Positions 56,301 to 63,417 of a stretch of DNA of 64,000 bases are shown here, piece after piece. How positions within the stretch are numbered: the stretch's first letter is position 1; each line of letters opens with the position of its first letter. The notes beneath the pieces were generated by a model. The model was not told the origin of the DNA. It did not search any database and saw only the letters and a list, made by a program, of their open reading frames with translations. This DNA is from Mytilisepta virgata (lineage: Eukaryota; Mollusca; Bivalvia; Mytilida; Mytilidae), in contig CM051511.1 of assembly GCA_028015205.1 (NCBI GenBank), forward strand, positions 2,294,001 through 2,358,000, given 5' to 3'. A program made the translations under genes and the position numbers.

Positions 56301-59300
56301 AAACTATTACAAATGGGTAATGTGTCCGCCAAATATTGACCACAAGCTGTATTTCTTTTCAAAGGAGAAAAAAAAACATATGAACGATATTTTGCGTCAA
56401 AACTTGCACAAAATCGTCAACCACACCAACAACTTGTTGGCTAGCGCAAATGATGCTGCACATGCAGCTGTACCAAGTGAACAGAGAAAACAGTTGATCA
56501 AGCAAAAACAACATGAACATTTGTCTGCTTTTCAGAAAACTAATCAGACAAACATAGAAGAATAGCAATGTAACAATTATAAAGTTGTGAATTTCAAAGT
56601 AATATTTTGTTTACTCCAATAGAGGTCTATCTAATACTCACCTTTTCTGTCCATCCTACTTACCTTCAGCTGTTAATGATTTTAAAATTTGTTCTATGAT
56701 TTTACCATAAAAAGTCATCGCATGTTAGCATTTTTTATATCTTGCATCATTTCAGTTGAATATGTTTGTAACACAGTGTTGTAACATAGTATTTGGATAC
56801 GCTCCTTTCAGCGATACTGGATACCTGTTTGACTTTCCACATTTACCAAATAGACTTTTGATTATCAGATTTCCGAGTGATTCTTAACTCTGACAATTTC
56901 GAACTCTCGGCAGACGGTGGTCTAGGTTGTTCGTTTAAGATGGTATAACTGGAATGTCAAACGGGGGTTTGTGAGTCAGGTCGGTGAGGTGTGTTTGACT
57001 CCGTGGTAATTGACAGGGATTTCCAGTTTTCGTGGTGTAGATCTGTAGTTTTTTCCGAGTTCTACAACTATATCCGCCAGTGAAAACAGGCTTCTGAAAG
57101 TGGCGTTAAACCTTAATGAATCAATACGATCTCTGTATGATTTTACTTGGTTATCGTTGCATTTGATAAAAAAAAAAGAAGCAAAAATTGTTAAATAGTT
57201 TAGATTATTAAACTGGCAAAAATAGGTAGATATTTGGTTACTTAATTGTTTTTCATGAAGCCTTTTTCGTTAGTTCGTCTACGAATTACTTCTGAACTTT
57301 CACATATACCACAGATTCCTGTATTGAAGCACTTGAACAACCGCATGAGTCATTCTTCACCTCGTTTTATTCCCCCCCCCCCCCCATGTCAATATTCAAT
57401 CAGACTAGCTATGAGTGTTGGGTCCTCCACCACAATGAATTTTAGTGAAGATGTTTTAAAGGAAGTCTGTTCGTTGTGTCGGAAAATTTTCAATACAATG
57501 ATGTAAACTGGGCATATCTCTGCCAACTTGAGTATCTAAAGAGGCCACATTTTCTCTATTTTCATCTTGAAAAATGGTTGCCATGGTTACCAGTAGTATT
57601 ATCTCAACAGATATTGTACATAAGTAAATGACTATGATACAAAACATACCTTTTGTACTTTTCAATGCAACATACTTGCAAAACTTACATGCAGCGGGGT
57701 AAGAAGTATTACATTTGAAAACATTCTTCTATTTTGATAAAAAAAAGTATCGAAATCAGCTATTTCCACAATAATTCTGGATACAATATGAACAAAAAAT
57801 GATAAAATGACTAACTTTACAATCCAACTCCTTTGTTTTCATAGTTGCTATGCACTGAAACCAAAAATATTGGTCTGCATCCATTTGATTACCAATAGAT
57901 CAAAATAATTTTAAAAATATGGTGATTTTTCGGTGTCTAAAACAATGGAAAAAATGCAAAAACACTAAAATTAGCATATTTCGTCAGCTTTTTTTCTCCC
58001 GTAATTGGAAGATGTAATTACTCAGTGGCCTGCATACTATCAAATCATCCAAACCAGATCATGATATAAAAAAACTGAGGACATGGGACAGAATTACGCT
58101 TCAGTATAGAAGTTCAAAGTCAGAAGGAATATGCGGATCGTCAATATACACTTTGATGACTAATATGGCGTTGCCTATTCCAATGTTTAAAAAGCCATAC
58201 ACAACACATTTTATACGGTATTGAAAAAAAGTAAAGTGTTTTTGGCTTCTCTTTAACAAAATATCTAAATGATATATTTAATAATAACCTACAGTATTCA
58301 TTAATTTTTCACTGCTATCCCTACAATTGCGTAGAATCATGTCCGCCGCCTGATAAAATCTTTAATAAAAATGTATCACTTCTGCATTTGTAAGACGGTT
58401 TAGTGTTTCGATTCAGGTTAAGATTGAAGTTTTTATATAGTGTATAAAATTACGAAATAATACAATTTACATTTAGGTCTTGGAGAAGTACCTTATCATC
58501 CTCTCCATGACAAGGGGTTTGTAGTCAGAAAGTTGTATAATTTCATTTGGTCTACAGCTATTTACAAGTTAAATAATCAGTTTGATATTTCTTCATCCTC
58601 TTCATGATACTTTGCATAATTTTATTCGGATGTCACATGATCACTTTGATGCCTAATGAAATTAGACAGAGCCAGGTTACACGCTAGCCCAACAATCCTG
58701 GTAAATGACACCATAAAGATACACATAAATAAATGAGGTTTTTTCTGGTAGTGGGCATGAGTCGAAACAATCGTATTATCACACTTCAAGGAGTGTTACA
58801 CGATGACTTGTCTATCTAAGAAAGAAACAATCAACCAATTTGTTTACATAAAGACTAAGGTATACAAATCATTATATGTTAATTTATTTATTACATTGTG
58901 TATCTAGTTTGAATAGTAATATGAAATAGATAATGAACTCAAGTAACTGATTTTCTTCATGTAAAACTCATACAAGGATAATACCTGTTATTGTTTTGTA
59001 TCCTTTTAAGCAATCAGATTAATGGTAATGGTTTGTGCAGTTGACATTATCAGGTGATATGATAGAATATCAAATTTCACCTCATCAGATTACAGATATT
59101 TATTAGATTATTTAATAATTCAATTCAAATCTTTAATGAACTGCCTCGGTGGTCTTGTGGTAGCATGCTCGCCCCGAGTGCGGAAGGTCGCAGGTTCGAT
59201 CCCCCGCCGGTCAAACCAAAGGCATTACAATTGGTATTTGCTGCTTCTCTGCCAAGCACGCGGCATCTAAGAGTAAGAGCAAAGATCTAATGGTCGGCGT

Positions 59301-59722
59301 GGAGTCAGTATAATGTGTCCGAGTGGGGTGATATGTCTTCCTGCGGACAGTTACTTTGTGAGCTAGTACATTAAAAATCCGGCTCAGCTTGTCGGTCTAG
59401 TACAAAGCAGGGATCATATTCATTATCATATCGTGTCCTGATATGCACCTGGCCGCCAGTGGACGTTAAACAACAATTCATCTGTCCGTCAAATCTTAAT
59501 TGTCATATAAATCAACTTATACGATAAAAATATATTCTATTTTAGGCTTATTTAGACCCCAGAAATCCAGAACAAGCAAAATCAGAAGCAAGAAACCTTT
59601 TAGACATGTTGGATGACAATAAAGATGACAAAATATCTATGGAAGAAATGTTTGAACACAAAGACATTTTTATAGGTAGTAAAGTTGTTAATGTAAAGAG
59701 GAGTCTGCATGATGAGTTTTAG
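38113..59722 (+). CDS. SDF4: 45-kDa calcium-binding protein (SDF4/Cab45), 6 coding exons
   Basis: Cab45 is a Golgi-lumen EF-hand protein of the CREC family; in vertebrates it sorts secretory cargo at the trans-Golgi in a Ca2+-dependent way (family knowledge). Exons: 38113-38390, 44062-44198, 45850-45969, 47607-47765, 50090-50265, 59546-59722; all phases close, 348 codons. Residues 1-19 form a signal peptide (hydrophobic LHCYIFLSLIAVCTC, then RPKP). The family signature PPDHLEAVRFEQDGMLNKDF sits at 44-63. EF loops: 95-106 and 134-145 good; third degenerate (about 190-206); 232-243 and 277-288 good; 313-324 with Asp at the usual Gly position. The C-terminus is HDEF, matching the HEEF-type end of vertebrate Cab45. 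The start ATG has G at -3; a second ATG follows immediately. Intron 5 (9.3 kb) hosts a complete transposon. Confidence 0.95.
38762..41755. mobile_element. 3-kb element with long terminal inverted repeats
   Basis: The left end (TTTCCAGTGAAAAAGAC, CTAGCTGTATCAGGGGGAGA, GCTATGTGGCAAGCTTAA, to about 38905) is matched in inverse at the right (about 41610-41755) over roughly 140 bp at perhaps 80% identity, including GTATCAGGGGGAGATAATCC, TTAGCTATGTGGCA and ACACCTGTA. It lies wholly in SDF4 intron 1. No intact protein is encoded. Another repeat (40325-40960) is embedded in it. Confidence 0.7.
40325..40960 (-). mobile_element. GACCTTGACC repeat with hairpin tail
   Basis: In minus orientation the tail is a hairpin: outer GTCGAC / GTCGAG-type arms and an inner perfect CTGCGACTTAAGTCGCAG (40364-40398 on plus), followed by AAAAA. 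The body has three monomers built on TTGACCTCATTTTCATGGTT (40541, 40697, 40843; about 146-156 bp apart). No coding capacity. Confidence 0.75.
41820..42345 (-). mobile_element. Inverted copy of the 11460-16578 host repeat (uninterrupted)
   Basis: On the minus strand this matches both flanks of the nested stack at 11.5-16.6 kb and is continuous across the site where the stack is inserted (ACACATAATAAAAAAAATTT at about 42215-42245). AACTCCTCTGAG recurs at 41891 and 42050, a 159-bp monomer spacing. Confidence 0.7.
43130..43255. repeat. Degenerate short repeat around TCGGCAATTTGGGAA
   Basis: The words GTCGGCAATTTGGGAATCGG, TTCGGCAAAGTGGGAATGGG, GCAATGTGGGAATCG and GGGATTCGGCAATTTGG are variants of a unit of about 15-17 bp. 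The antisense reads as an IPNCRIPNCRFPHC-like protein repeat, which I take as a by-product. Confidence 0.7.
44062..44198 (+). CDS. SDF4: SDF4 coding exon 2
   Basis: Completes Lys93, then 94-138: EF-hand 1 loop DSDSDGKLSLVE and the start of EF-hand 2 (DPDGN). Acceptor TTTGTACAG, donor GTATTT, a weak donor, but the only one that keeps phase. Confidence 0.92.
44760..45190 (+). repeat. TTCAGTGACATTGGTTAAG repeat, about 3 monomers
   Basis: Anchor GGTTAAGTTTTG at 44831, 44968 and 45114 (137 and 146 bp apart), with shared CTATGACCTACATTTCATGC, CAATGATATTTCACC and ATCCTCTTGTATGGTA. It opens with TTTTTTTATGCCTTGCCACG, which may be the minus-oriented tail. In SDF4 intron 2. Confidence 0.75.
45850..45969 (+). 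CDS. SDF4: SDF4 coding exon 3
   Basis: Completes Gly139, then 140-178: second half of EF-hand 2 (LVHWKEYYKHFL) and a helical linker DKYLQDYEDERLFLKEH. Acceptor GTTTCTAG, donor GTAAGT. Confidence 0.95.
46072..46462. mobile_element. 391-bp TTAA-flanked MITE, copy 1
   Basis: Termini GGATGCTCGCTGGTC and its inverse GACCAGCGATCATCC, flanked on both sides by TTAA (46068-46071, 46463-46466). TTAA duplications are typical of piggyBac and Kolobok elements. Non-coding. In SDF4 intron 3. Confidence 0.85.
47005..47245 (-). repeat. Two inverted 166-family monomers
   Basis: On the minus strand: CCATCTTGGATGACGGATCG, ACAACACTTGGTCAGCACCT and CCCATAGGGTCC, as in the 12.6-15.6 kb array. Anchors at 47015 and 47150 are 135 bp apart, so one unit carries a deletion. 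No AGAGGCTC head or tail is visible. Confidence 0.8.
47607..47765 (+). CDS. SDF4: SDF4 coding exon 4
   Basis: Completes Asp179, then 180-231: the degenerate third EF-hand (RWTDVEQMPMDNQLNKEEFL) and FRHPEQSKLALGKMVESLIN. Acceptor GAATTTAAAG, donor GTAAGA. Confidence 0.93.
48110..49880 (+). repeat. 49/50-bp minisatellite in SDF4 intron 4, about 30 units
   Basis: Two blocks: about 48165-48610 (50-bp unit with TGGACATCATCACAAGTCAA) and about 48840-49870 (49-bp unit with GTACACCATCACAAGTCAAT), separated by 225 bp of unrelated sequence. Each unit contains CTCTTCCAGGTCTATATAAA, which resembles an acceptor directly followed by a donor. In the second block ATTACT and ATCACT units tend to alternate, giving a 98-bp higher-order unit. 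It sits 210 bp upstream of exon 5. Confidence 0.93.
50090..50265 (+). CDS. SDF4: SDF4 coding exon 5
   Basis: Completes Asp232, then 233-290: EF-hands 4 (DTDENGELTESE) and 5 (DANKDGTVTRQE), with IALPVGDVEDPEQ between. Acceptor ATTTACCAG, donor GTAAGA, phase 0. Retention of the following intron would add 11 codons before a stop. Confidence 0.95.
50395..50810 (-). mobile_element. Inverted copy of the GTTGAGGATAG repeat
   Basis: Three occurrences of CTTCTATCCTCAACTACTC (or a truncated form), each followed by GGAATTTGATGAAACTTTCT, are the reverse complement of the monomers at 16.9-17.1 kb; spacing 88 and 167 bp. A G-run lies between units 2 and 3. At the start of SDF4 intron 5. Confidence 0.75.
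51598..51617 (+). repeat. Left terminal inverted repeat of the transposon
   Basis: CAATTGTAGGGATAGCAGTG, exact partner of 58310-58329. Similarity stops immediately inside (CACAGAAAA here, AAAAATTAA at the other end). An inverted TATCCCTA lies subterminally at about 51708. Confidence 0.92.
52195..52282 (+). CDS. Transposase coding exon 1
   Basis: 29 codons plus one base, ending LVLYKQLP. Donor CG|GTATGTAA. The frame and sense of the junction with the next exon (QLPDKSGQCRLNFEL) support it as genuine coding sequence. It lies in a locally GC-richer stretch with CpGs. Confidence 0.75.
52195..56565 (+). CDS. Putative DDE transposase, 1124 residues, two exons
   Basis: Exons 52195-52282 and 53279-56565 join in frame as G|AT (Asp30). 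Residues 1-36 (MKINYQNVRDVTGWTSDNVD...) precede an uninterrupted 1088-codon frame. Layout: about 40-190 folded, unrecognised; about 230-425 long coiled coil; about 440-910 probable RNase H-like core; about 955-1000 basic K/E/R-rich helix; basic C-terminus. Candidate catalytic residues: Asp499 in LHFDGTTDAQRHFLGFQ, Asp574 in MSDQHIVNKNF, Glu900 in RASEKNFADL; conserved-looking CHLHVLSNMGDHANKAL at 620-636. From memory, proteins with these phrases recur as uncharacterised multi-copy proteins in invertebrates. An in-frame stop (52159-52161) precedes the ATG. A 19-codon upstream frame from 52164 overlaps the start. The catalytic assignment is inference. Confidence 0.82.
52838..52948. repeat. A-rich / (CAAA)n simple repeat
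   Basis: Poly-A with interspersed C grading into perfect CAAA units, within the transposase intron. It could be the tail of an inserted retroelement, but no body is recognisable upstream. Confidence 0.9.
53279..56565 (+). CDS. Transposase coding exon 2 (main ORF)
   Basis: Acceptor TTTTTTTACAG at 53278. The frame runs to TAG at 56563-56565 without interruption. Codon use is ordinary for an AT-rich genome. No ATG occurs near the start of the long frame before Met51 (of the joined protein), which supports splicing from exon 1. Confidence 0.9.
56905..57135 (+). mobile_element. Decayed tRNA-derived SINE
   Basis: Keeps the order of the 5478-5755 SINE: GGTGGTCTAGGTTGTTCG (A-box region), GGGGGTTTGTGAGTCAGGT (decayed B box), GGTGTGTTTGACTCCGTGGT, and the end GAAAGTGGCGTTAAACCTTA. 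It lies downstream of the transposase stop within the transposon. Confidence 0.7.
57136..58309 (+). other. Transposon 3' non-coding region
   Basis: Contains a C-run (about 57372-57385) and no credible second gene. The longest frame (86 codons at 57246-57506) crosses the C-run and is not convincing. Confidence 0.5.
58310..58329 (-). repeat. Right terminal inverted repeat of the transposon
   Basis: Exact reverse complement of 51598-51617. The outer flank reads CGTAGAATC, against TTCAATA on the left, so similarity ends at CAATTG. Confidence 0.92.
58330..59140. other. SDF4 intron 5, nothing recognised
   Basis: AT-rich intron sequence between the transposon and a SINE. No exon-like segment with phase-compatible splice sites. 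Confidence 0.45.
59141..59492 (+). mobile_element. tRNA-derived SINE, second type
   Basis: Head CTGCCTCGGTGGTCTTGTGG, TAGCATGCTCG (A box) and GTCGCAGGTTCGATCCCCCG (B box). The body includes GTGTCCGAGTGGGGTGATAT and AATCCGGCTCAGCTTGTCGG and ends GCCGCCAGTGGACGTTAAAC. The body differs from the 5478 SINE. The end lies about 50 bp before the acceptor of SDF4 exon 6. Confidence 0.82.
59546..59722 (+). CDS. SDF4: SDF4 coding exon 6 (C-terminus)
   Basis: Residues 291-348: NPEQAKSEARNLLDML, EF-hand 6 loop DDNKDDKISMEE with Asp318 replacing the conserved Gly, then GSKVVNVKRSLHDEF and TAG. Acceptor TCTATTTTAG. It carries the putative Golgi-retention tail. Confidence 0.95.
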   Translation, partial: AYLDPRNPEQAKSEARNLLDMLDDNKDDKISMEEMFEHKDIFIGSKVVNVKRSLHDEF

Positions 59723-59961
59723 AATCTGTTTTGTTTAACTGCAGTTTGTGATAATTAATTTGTATTTAAATGACAGCTATGCATTCCGGTTTCGGAGCAG
59801 TGATGAAAATTTACACATTCCAGTTTTATGCAGATATTACCACAGTTTTAAGCAAAAAATTGTGGACGTTCTGAGGTTTTTCCGTAATCTGATGTTATAT
59901 CATGGCAGTCTTTCTGAATAAGGATTGATATTGGGAAAATTATTAGGAGTAATTGGTTTGA
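59723..59961 (+). other. Proximal SDF4 3' UTR
   Basis: Directly after the TAG. No AATAAA occurs before the MITE at 59962, so the transcript probably runs into or through it. Confidence 0.4.
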
Positions 59962-60352
59962 GGATGATCGCTGGTCTAATAGGAAATAAATAGGATTTGA
60001 AATAGGTGTTTTAGTTTGAGAGAACATATGAATAGTAAACAAATAAGCAAGAAAAAAATATCGGTTCATGTGCTCATTTTAGAGCTACAAGGCCTTGAAA
60101 ATTTGCAGGAAATGGGTTTTCTCTGGATTTTTCATTGTCTTTGCATTAACAACTTCAGTCTCTAAAAAATGTATGAAAAAATAAAAAGAATTTCATAAAA
60201 TTTTGTCAAATACCATTTTAAGGTATATATGATTGAATTATAAAAGAAAAAGTGGGGGTTCATGGGCAAAAAATTTCATGTTTAAGGAATGGATAAAACC
60301 CAAAGATTCCGAAAATCTGACAAAAAGACCAAAACATGACCAGCGAGCATCG
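59962..60352. mobile_element. 391-bp TTAA MITE, copy 2 (inverted relative to copy 1)
   Basis: Same length and clearly the same sequence as 46072-46462 in reverse orientation; termini GGATGATCGCTGGTC and GACCAGCGAGCATCG, TTAA at the right (60353-60356), TTGA at the left. It starts 240 bp after the SDF4 stop and so may lie in its 3' UTR. Confidence 0.85.
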
Positions 60353-60359
60353 TTAAAGT

Positions 60360-62975
60360 AGGTGGCTACATGGCTATATTGCAAATAAAATTTTGCCACA
60401 TACGGGTGTTAAAAGAGTAGCAGATGGAAGTCTGCTACCCAACAGCTACTTTTGAAAGCGCCTAACTCGAAAGAACTCGAACACCATGGATATCTTCAGG
60501 GTATAATCTAGGCTTTAGCTTTTGGTGGAAGTTACTTTTCCCATCCAGGAAAGAATAAGAACTGGAAACTCATTAGGAAAAGTGAATGTATCTCATTTTA
60601 ACAAGAAATAGATAACTTGCCTACAAATATGCATAGAGACAAAATTTTGGCTTTCTTGACTCGTTATTCTGTGAATGTTCTAAATTCTTCATTTTTGTGA
60701 AACTCAATCTAATCTTTTTTTTTAAACTGAGTTTTGGAGACTGCTTTGGTCTTGAGAGGAAAGACCATAATCAGTTGACCATAGACATGGTTAAATTGTG
60801 AAATCATTATATCAGATATTTTTTTATTTAATTAAGTTAATTAAGAACATGGAAGAGGACTGAATATGTTTGATCACTAACATTTTCATTCCTCCTGTTG
60901 ACATTTCCTATGAAGACATTATCAAAATTTAATTTTATATTTATATGTCGTTTATCACATGGCTTCATCTGAAAATGAAGCAACAAAAATTACTGACTTG
61001 ACAAAACTTTGGTGCCTTTTTATTTGTTTACAACTTGCTGCAAACAAGATAGTAAGAGTTGTTGCCTTTTGTCAAAATTTGTTGTTGACTTCTCTTTGCT
61101 CTTTGAATGCTAAGCCAGGACTTGAAAGTATTTTAAATATTTTTGGCCTCCTAAATCTCTATTTTTTGTGTAGATGAGTCCCTGGTCTTCAACTAATGTG
61201 TGTCGCATGTAAACTGTAAAGTCTTCTATTGGGAAAATATTAATAATGTCTGTGAAATATCAATAAGAATATTGACTAATCCAGTTTTAAGAAAAAAAAA
61301 TTTGTAACAAATTACATATTCCATTTGTCAATGAGAATCTGCCTGAAATATTTGATGAGAGCAGATTTTCTGTGTGCAATTCATTGATTTTGGCATAAAA
61401 TACAATGTCAAAATGTACAAAATGTGACATTGTTGAATGCATTCAAGTTTTGCTTCCAAAAGTTAACCACACTGACTTTCATCAAGCTACTCCTGATTCC
61501 TCTTTGGAATGTGTATCATTTTTGCAAAGCCACAACTTTTTCATCAAGAAATCAGTTATGAAGTAGGTGGGACACACTCTAGTTTTCAAGTCCATCACAA
61601 ACAATTTTATTGTTTAGAACTTTGGTTACTCACATTCACAACAACTTGAATAATCTTAAATCCGCTTGCATGTTTGAGCAACCTAAGGTCTGCTCCATAC
61701 ATGTAAATAAGAATTAAGGTATTATAATAAAAGTTTATCAAATGCTATAAAAAAAAAAAATTTATGCGGATCTATTTTCTATTATAGCGGTATTCCTCAT
61801 TGCAACCTACCTGACATGATTAAAAGCGGTTTTAAGTTAACCATGTAACATATACAATTTGTATTTTTTTTTTTAAAAAGTATATATCTTAAAGAAAAAA
61901 TCTAGTCATATAGGTTATAAATTATATAAGTTATCTAAGAACAGCTGCACTTTTAATCTCATAACTAAAGAATTGTAAAAAAATATTTAAATTAGAAAAT
62001 TAAATATAAAATGCTACCGGGATACTTGGGGAATTTTCATCCTGCATTCCTTATAAAACAGTACCCATCCAGAGTCTCGTAAAAATCAACAAAACTTTCT
62101 AAATGCACATAGTTGAAATTTATTAATACCTAGTGTTTTAATTGACAGATTTTGAATTCTTATGAAATAAAAGAATCGATTCAGATGTCCCAAAAAAGGT
62201 TTCCTACCCATCCTTAATGTCCATGGTATCATTTGGGACTCTTAGAAATTGGAAATTACAAAGTGAAAGAGTCTAAGTGGTGTTTAGGAATATGTAAAAC
62301 TAAGATATTGTTGTATTGGGGTCATTGATCACTGACATTCATTAAGTAAAAGTACCAGTTATCTTAGTAATTGGGTATTACTGTAAACATAAAATGCTGC
62401 AGAAAAAACAGTATTAACAAAATTTATGCTGTTAGCTTATGTATAGCGCAGTCAAACTGCAATATAGAAAATTCCATTGATTTGATTGGTGTTTTATCTG
62501 GTTATACTTATATATATTCATATGAAGCTGTGTGTTGCTATGGTAGTATGACAAAACAAATATTGAAGAATGTCTGTAAAATTATGCATGTCACAATCTG
62601 GAGGATACAATTTCCAATTAAGTAAGAATTACCTCCCCTGCTGTTTATCTATGGCTATCAGGACTGATCAATGTATTATGGTATTATTTATTCTTTAGTC
62701 CAATGTAGATTTATAACAGAAAAAAGGGTAGGTAACAAATGTTTAATTCGGAAAGTGGTCATTTGCAACAGAAATAAAATTTGCAGCAGAAGACTTTTTA
62801 ATAATTTTTAAATTTTTATGAACATTTTAGATCAAATTCAATGTGTAGACAAAATATCTAGAAAATCTAGAAAAATGTGTGGCAGGCCATTATTTTGGTC
62901 CTTGCAGAGAATTGGTGTTAATTTTTTACTTCTAACGCTCATGACAGCTGTGGGACCTTAACTCTTATGATCCTT
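60360..62975. other. SDF4 3' flank, nothing recognised
   Basis: No convincing gene. Frames at 60959-61177 and 62371-62625 are short, AT-driven and without splice context. The transcript end of SDF4 may fall here. Confidence 0.4.
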
Positions 62976-62980
62976 TATTG

Positions 62981-63272
62981 AAACTAGAAAGCTGGAATGT
63001 CGAAATCGACAGTTATCCCTGCACCCCTGCAATTAGTTGGGACAGCTACCCAATCGCATAAATCTAAAACCTTAAGCCCATTTAAAGATGTTATGCAATC
63101 ATCCTATGAAGAAATCACAAATGAAACTAGAAAGCTGGACTGTCGGAATTGACAGTTATCCCCACAACCCTGCAATTAGTTGGCACACCTACCCAATTTC
63201 ATAAATCTAAAAACCTATGCCTATTTAAGGATGTTATGCAATCATCCTATGAAGAAATCACAAATGAAAAAA
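62981..63272 (+). repeat. 143-bp tandem dimer
   Basis: AAACTAGAAAGCTGGA begins at 62981 and 63124. Both units share GACAGTTATCCC, CCTGCAATTAGTTGG and GTTATGCAATCATCCTATGA and end AAATCACAAATGA. Confidence 0.92.
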
Positions 63273-63417
63273 ACTTTATGTCACAAACATAAATTGACAA
63301 TTTTGAAATCTTACCCTTGTATGCCCCAAGTTTAGATAATTAAAATTCTAAAACCTTATTGCACATCTATTTATATTGTGCATGACACTACTGTATAGAT
63401 ATGAAATGCATAAATTG

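Larger units (their letters stand above)
51598..58329 (+). mobile_element. Complete DNA transposon with unclassified DDE-like transposase
   Basis: The 20-base word CAATTGTAGGGATAGCAGTG at 51598-51617 is repeated exactly in inverse at 58310-58329. Because CAATTG is itself palindromic, the true inverted repeat may be the inner 14 or 15 bases with a 6-bp CAATTG or 4-bp AATT target duplication. Between the ends lie one intact two-exon gene (52195-56565, +), an A/CAAA-rich simple repeat in its intron and a decayed SINE (56905-57135). The element lies in SDF4 intron 5 in sense orientation. Intact ends plus an uninterrupted frame suggest recent insertion. I cannot match the end sequence or target to a named superfamily with confidence. 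Confidence 0.88.

Noticed and set aside
59152..59215. A tRNA gene before SDF4 exon 6
   Set aside because: Same reason: promoter boxes only, with a SINE body downstream and non-pairing termini.
60959..62625. Two frames of 72 and 84 codons downstream of SDF4
   Set aside because: No domain, no splice context, and length within chance expectation for this composition.
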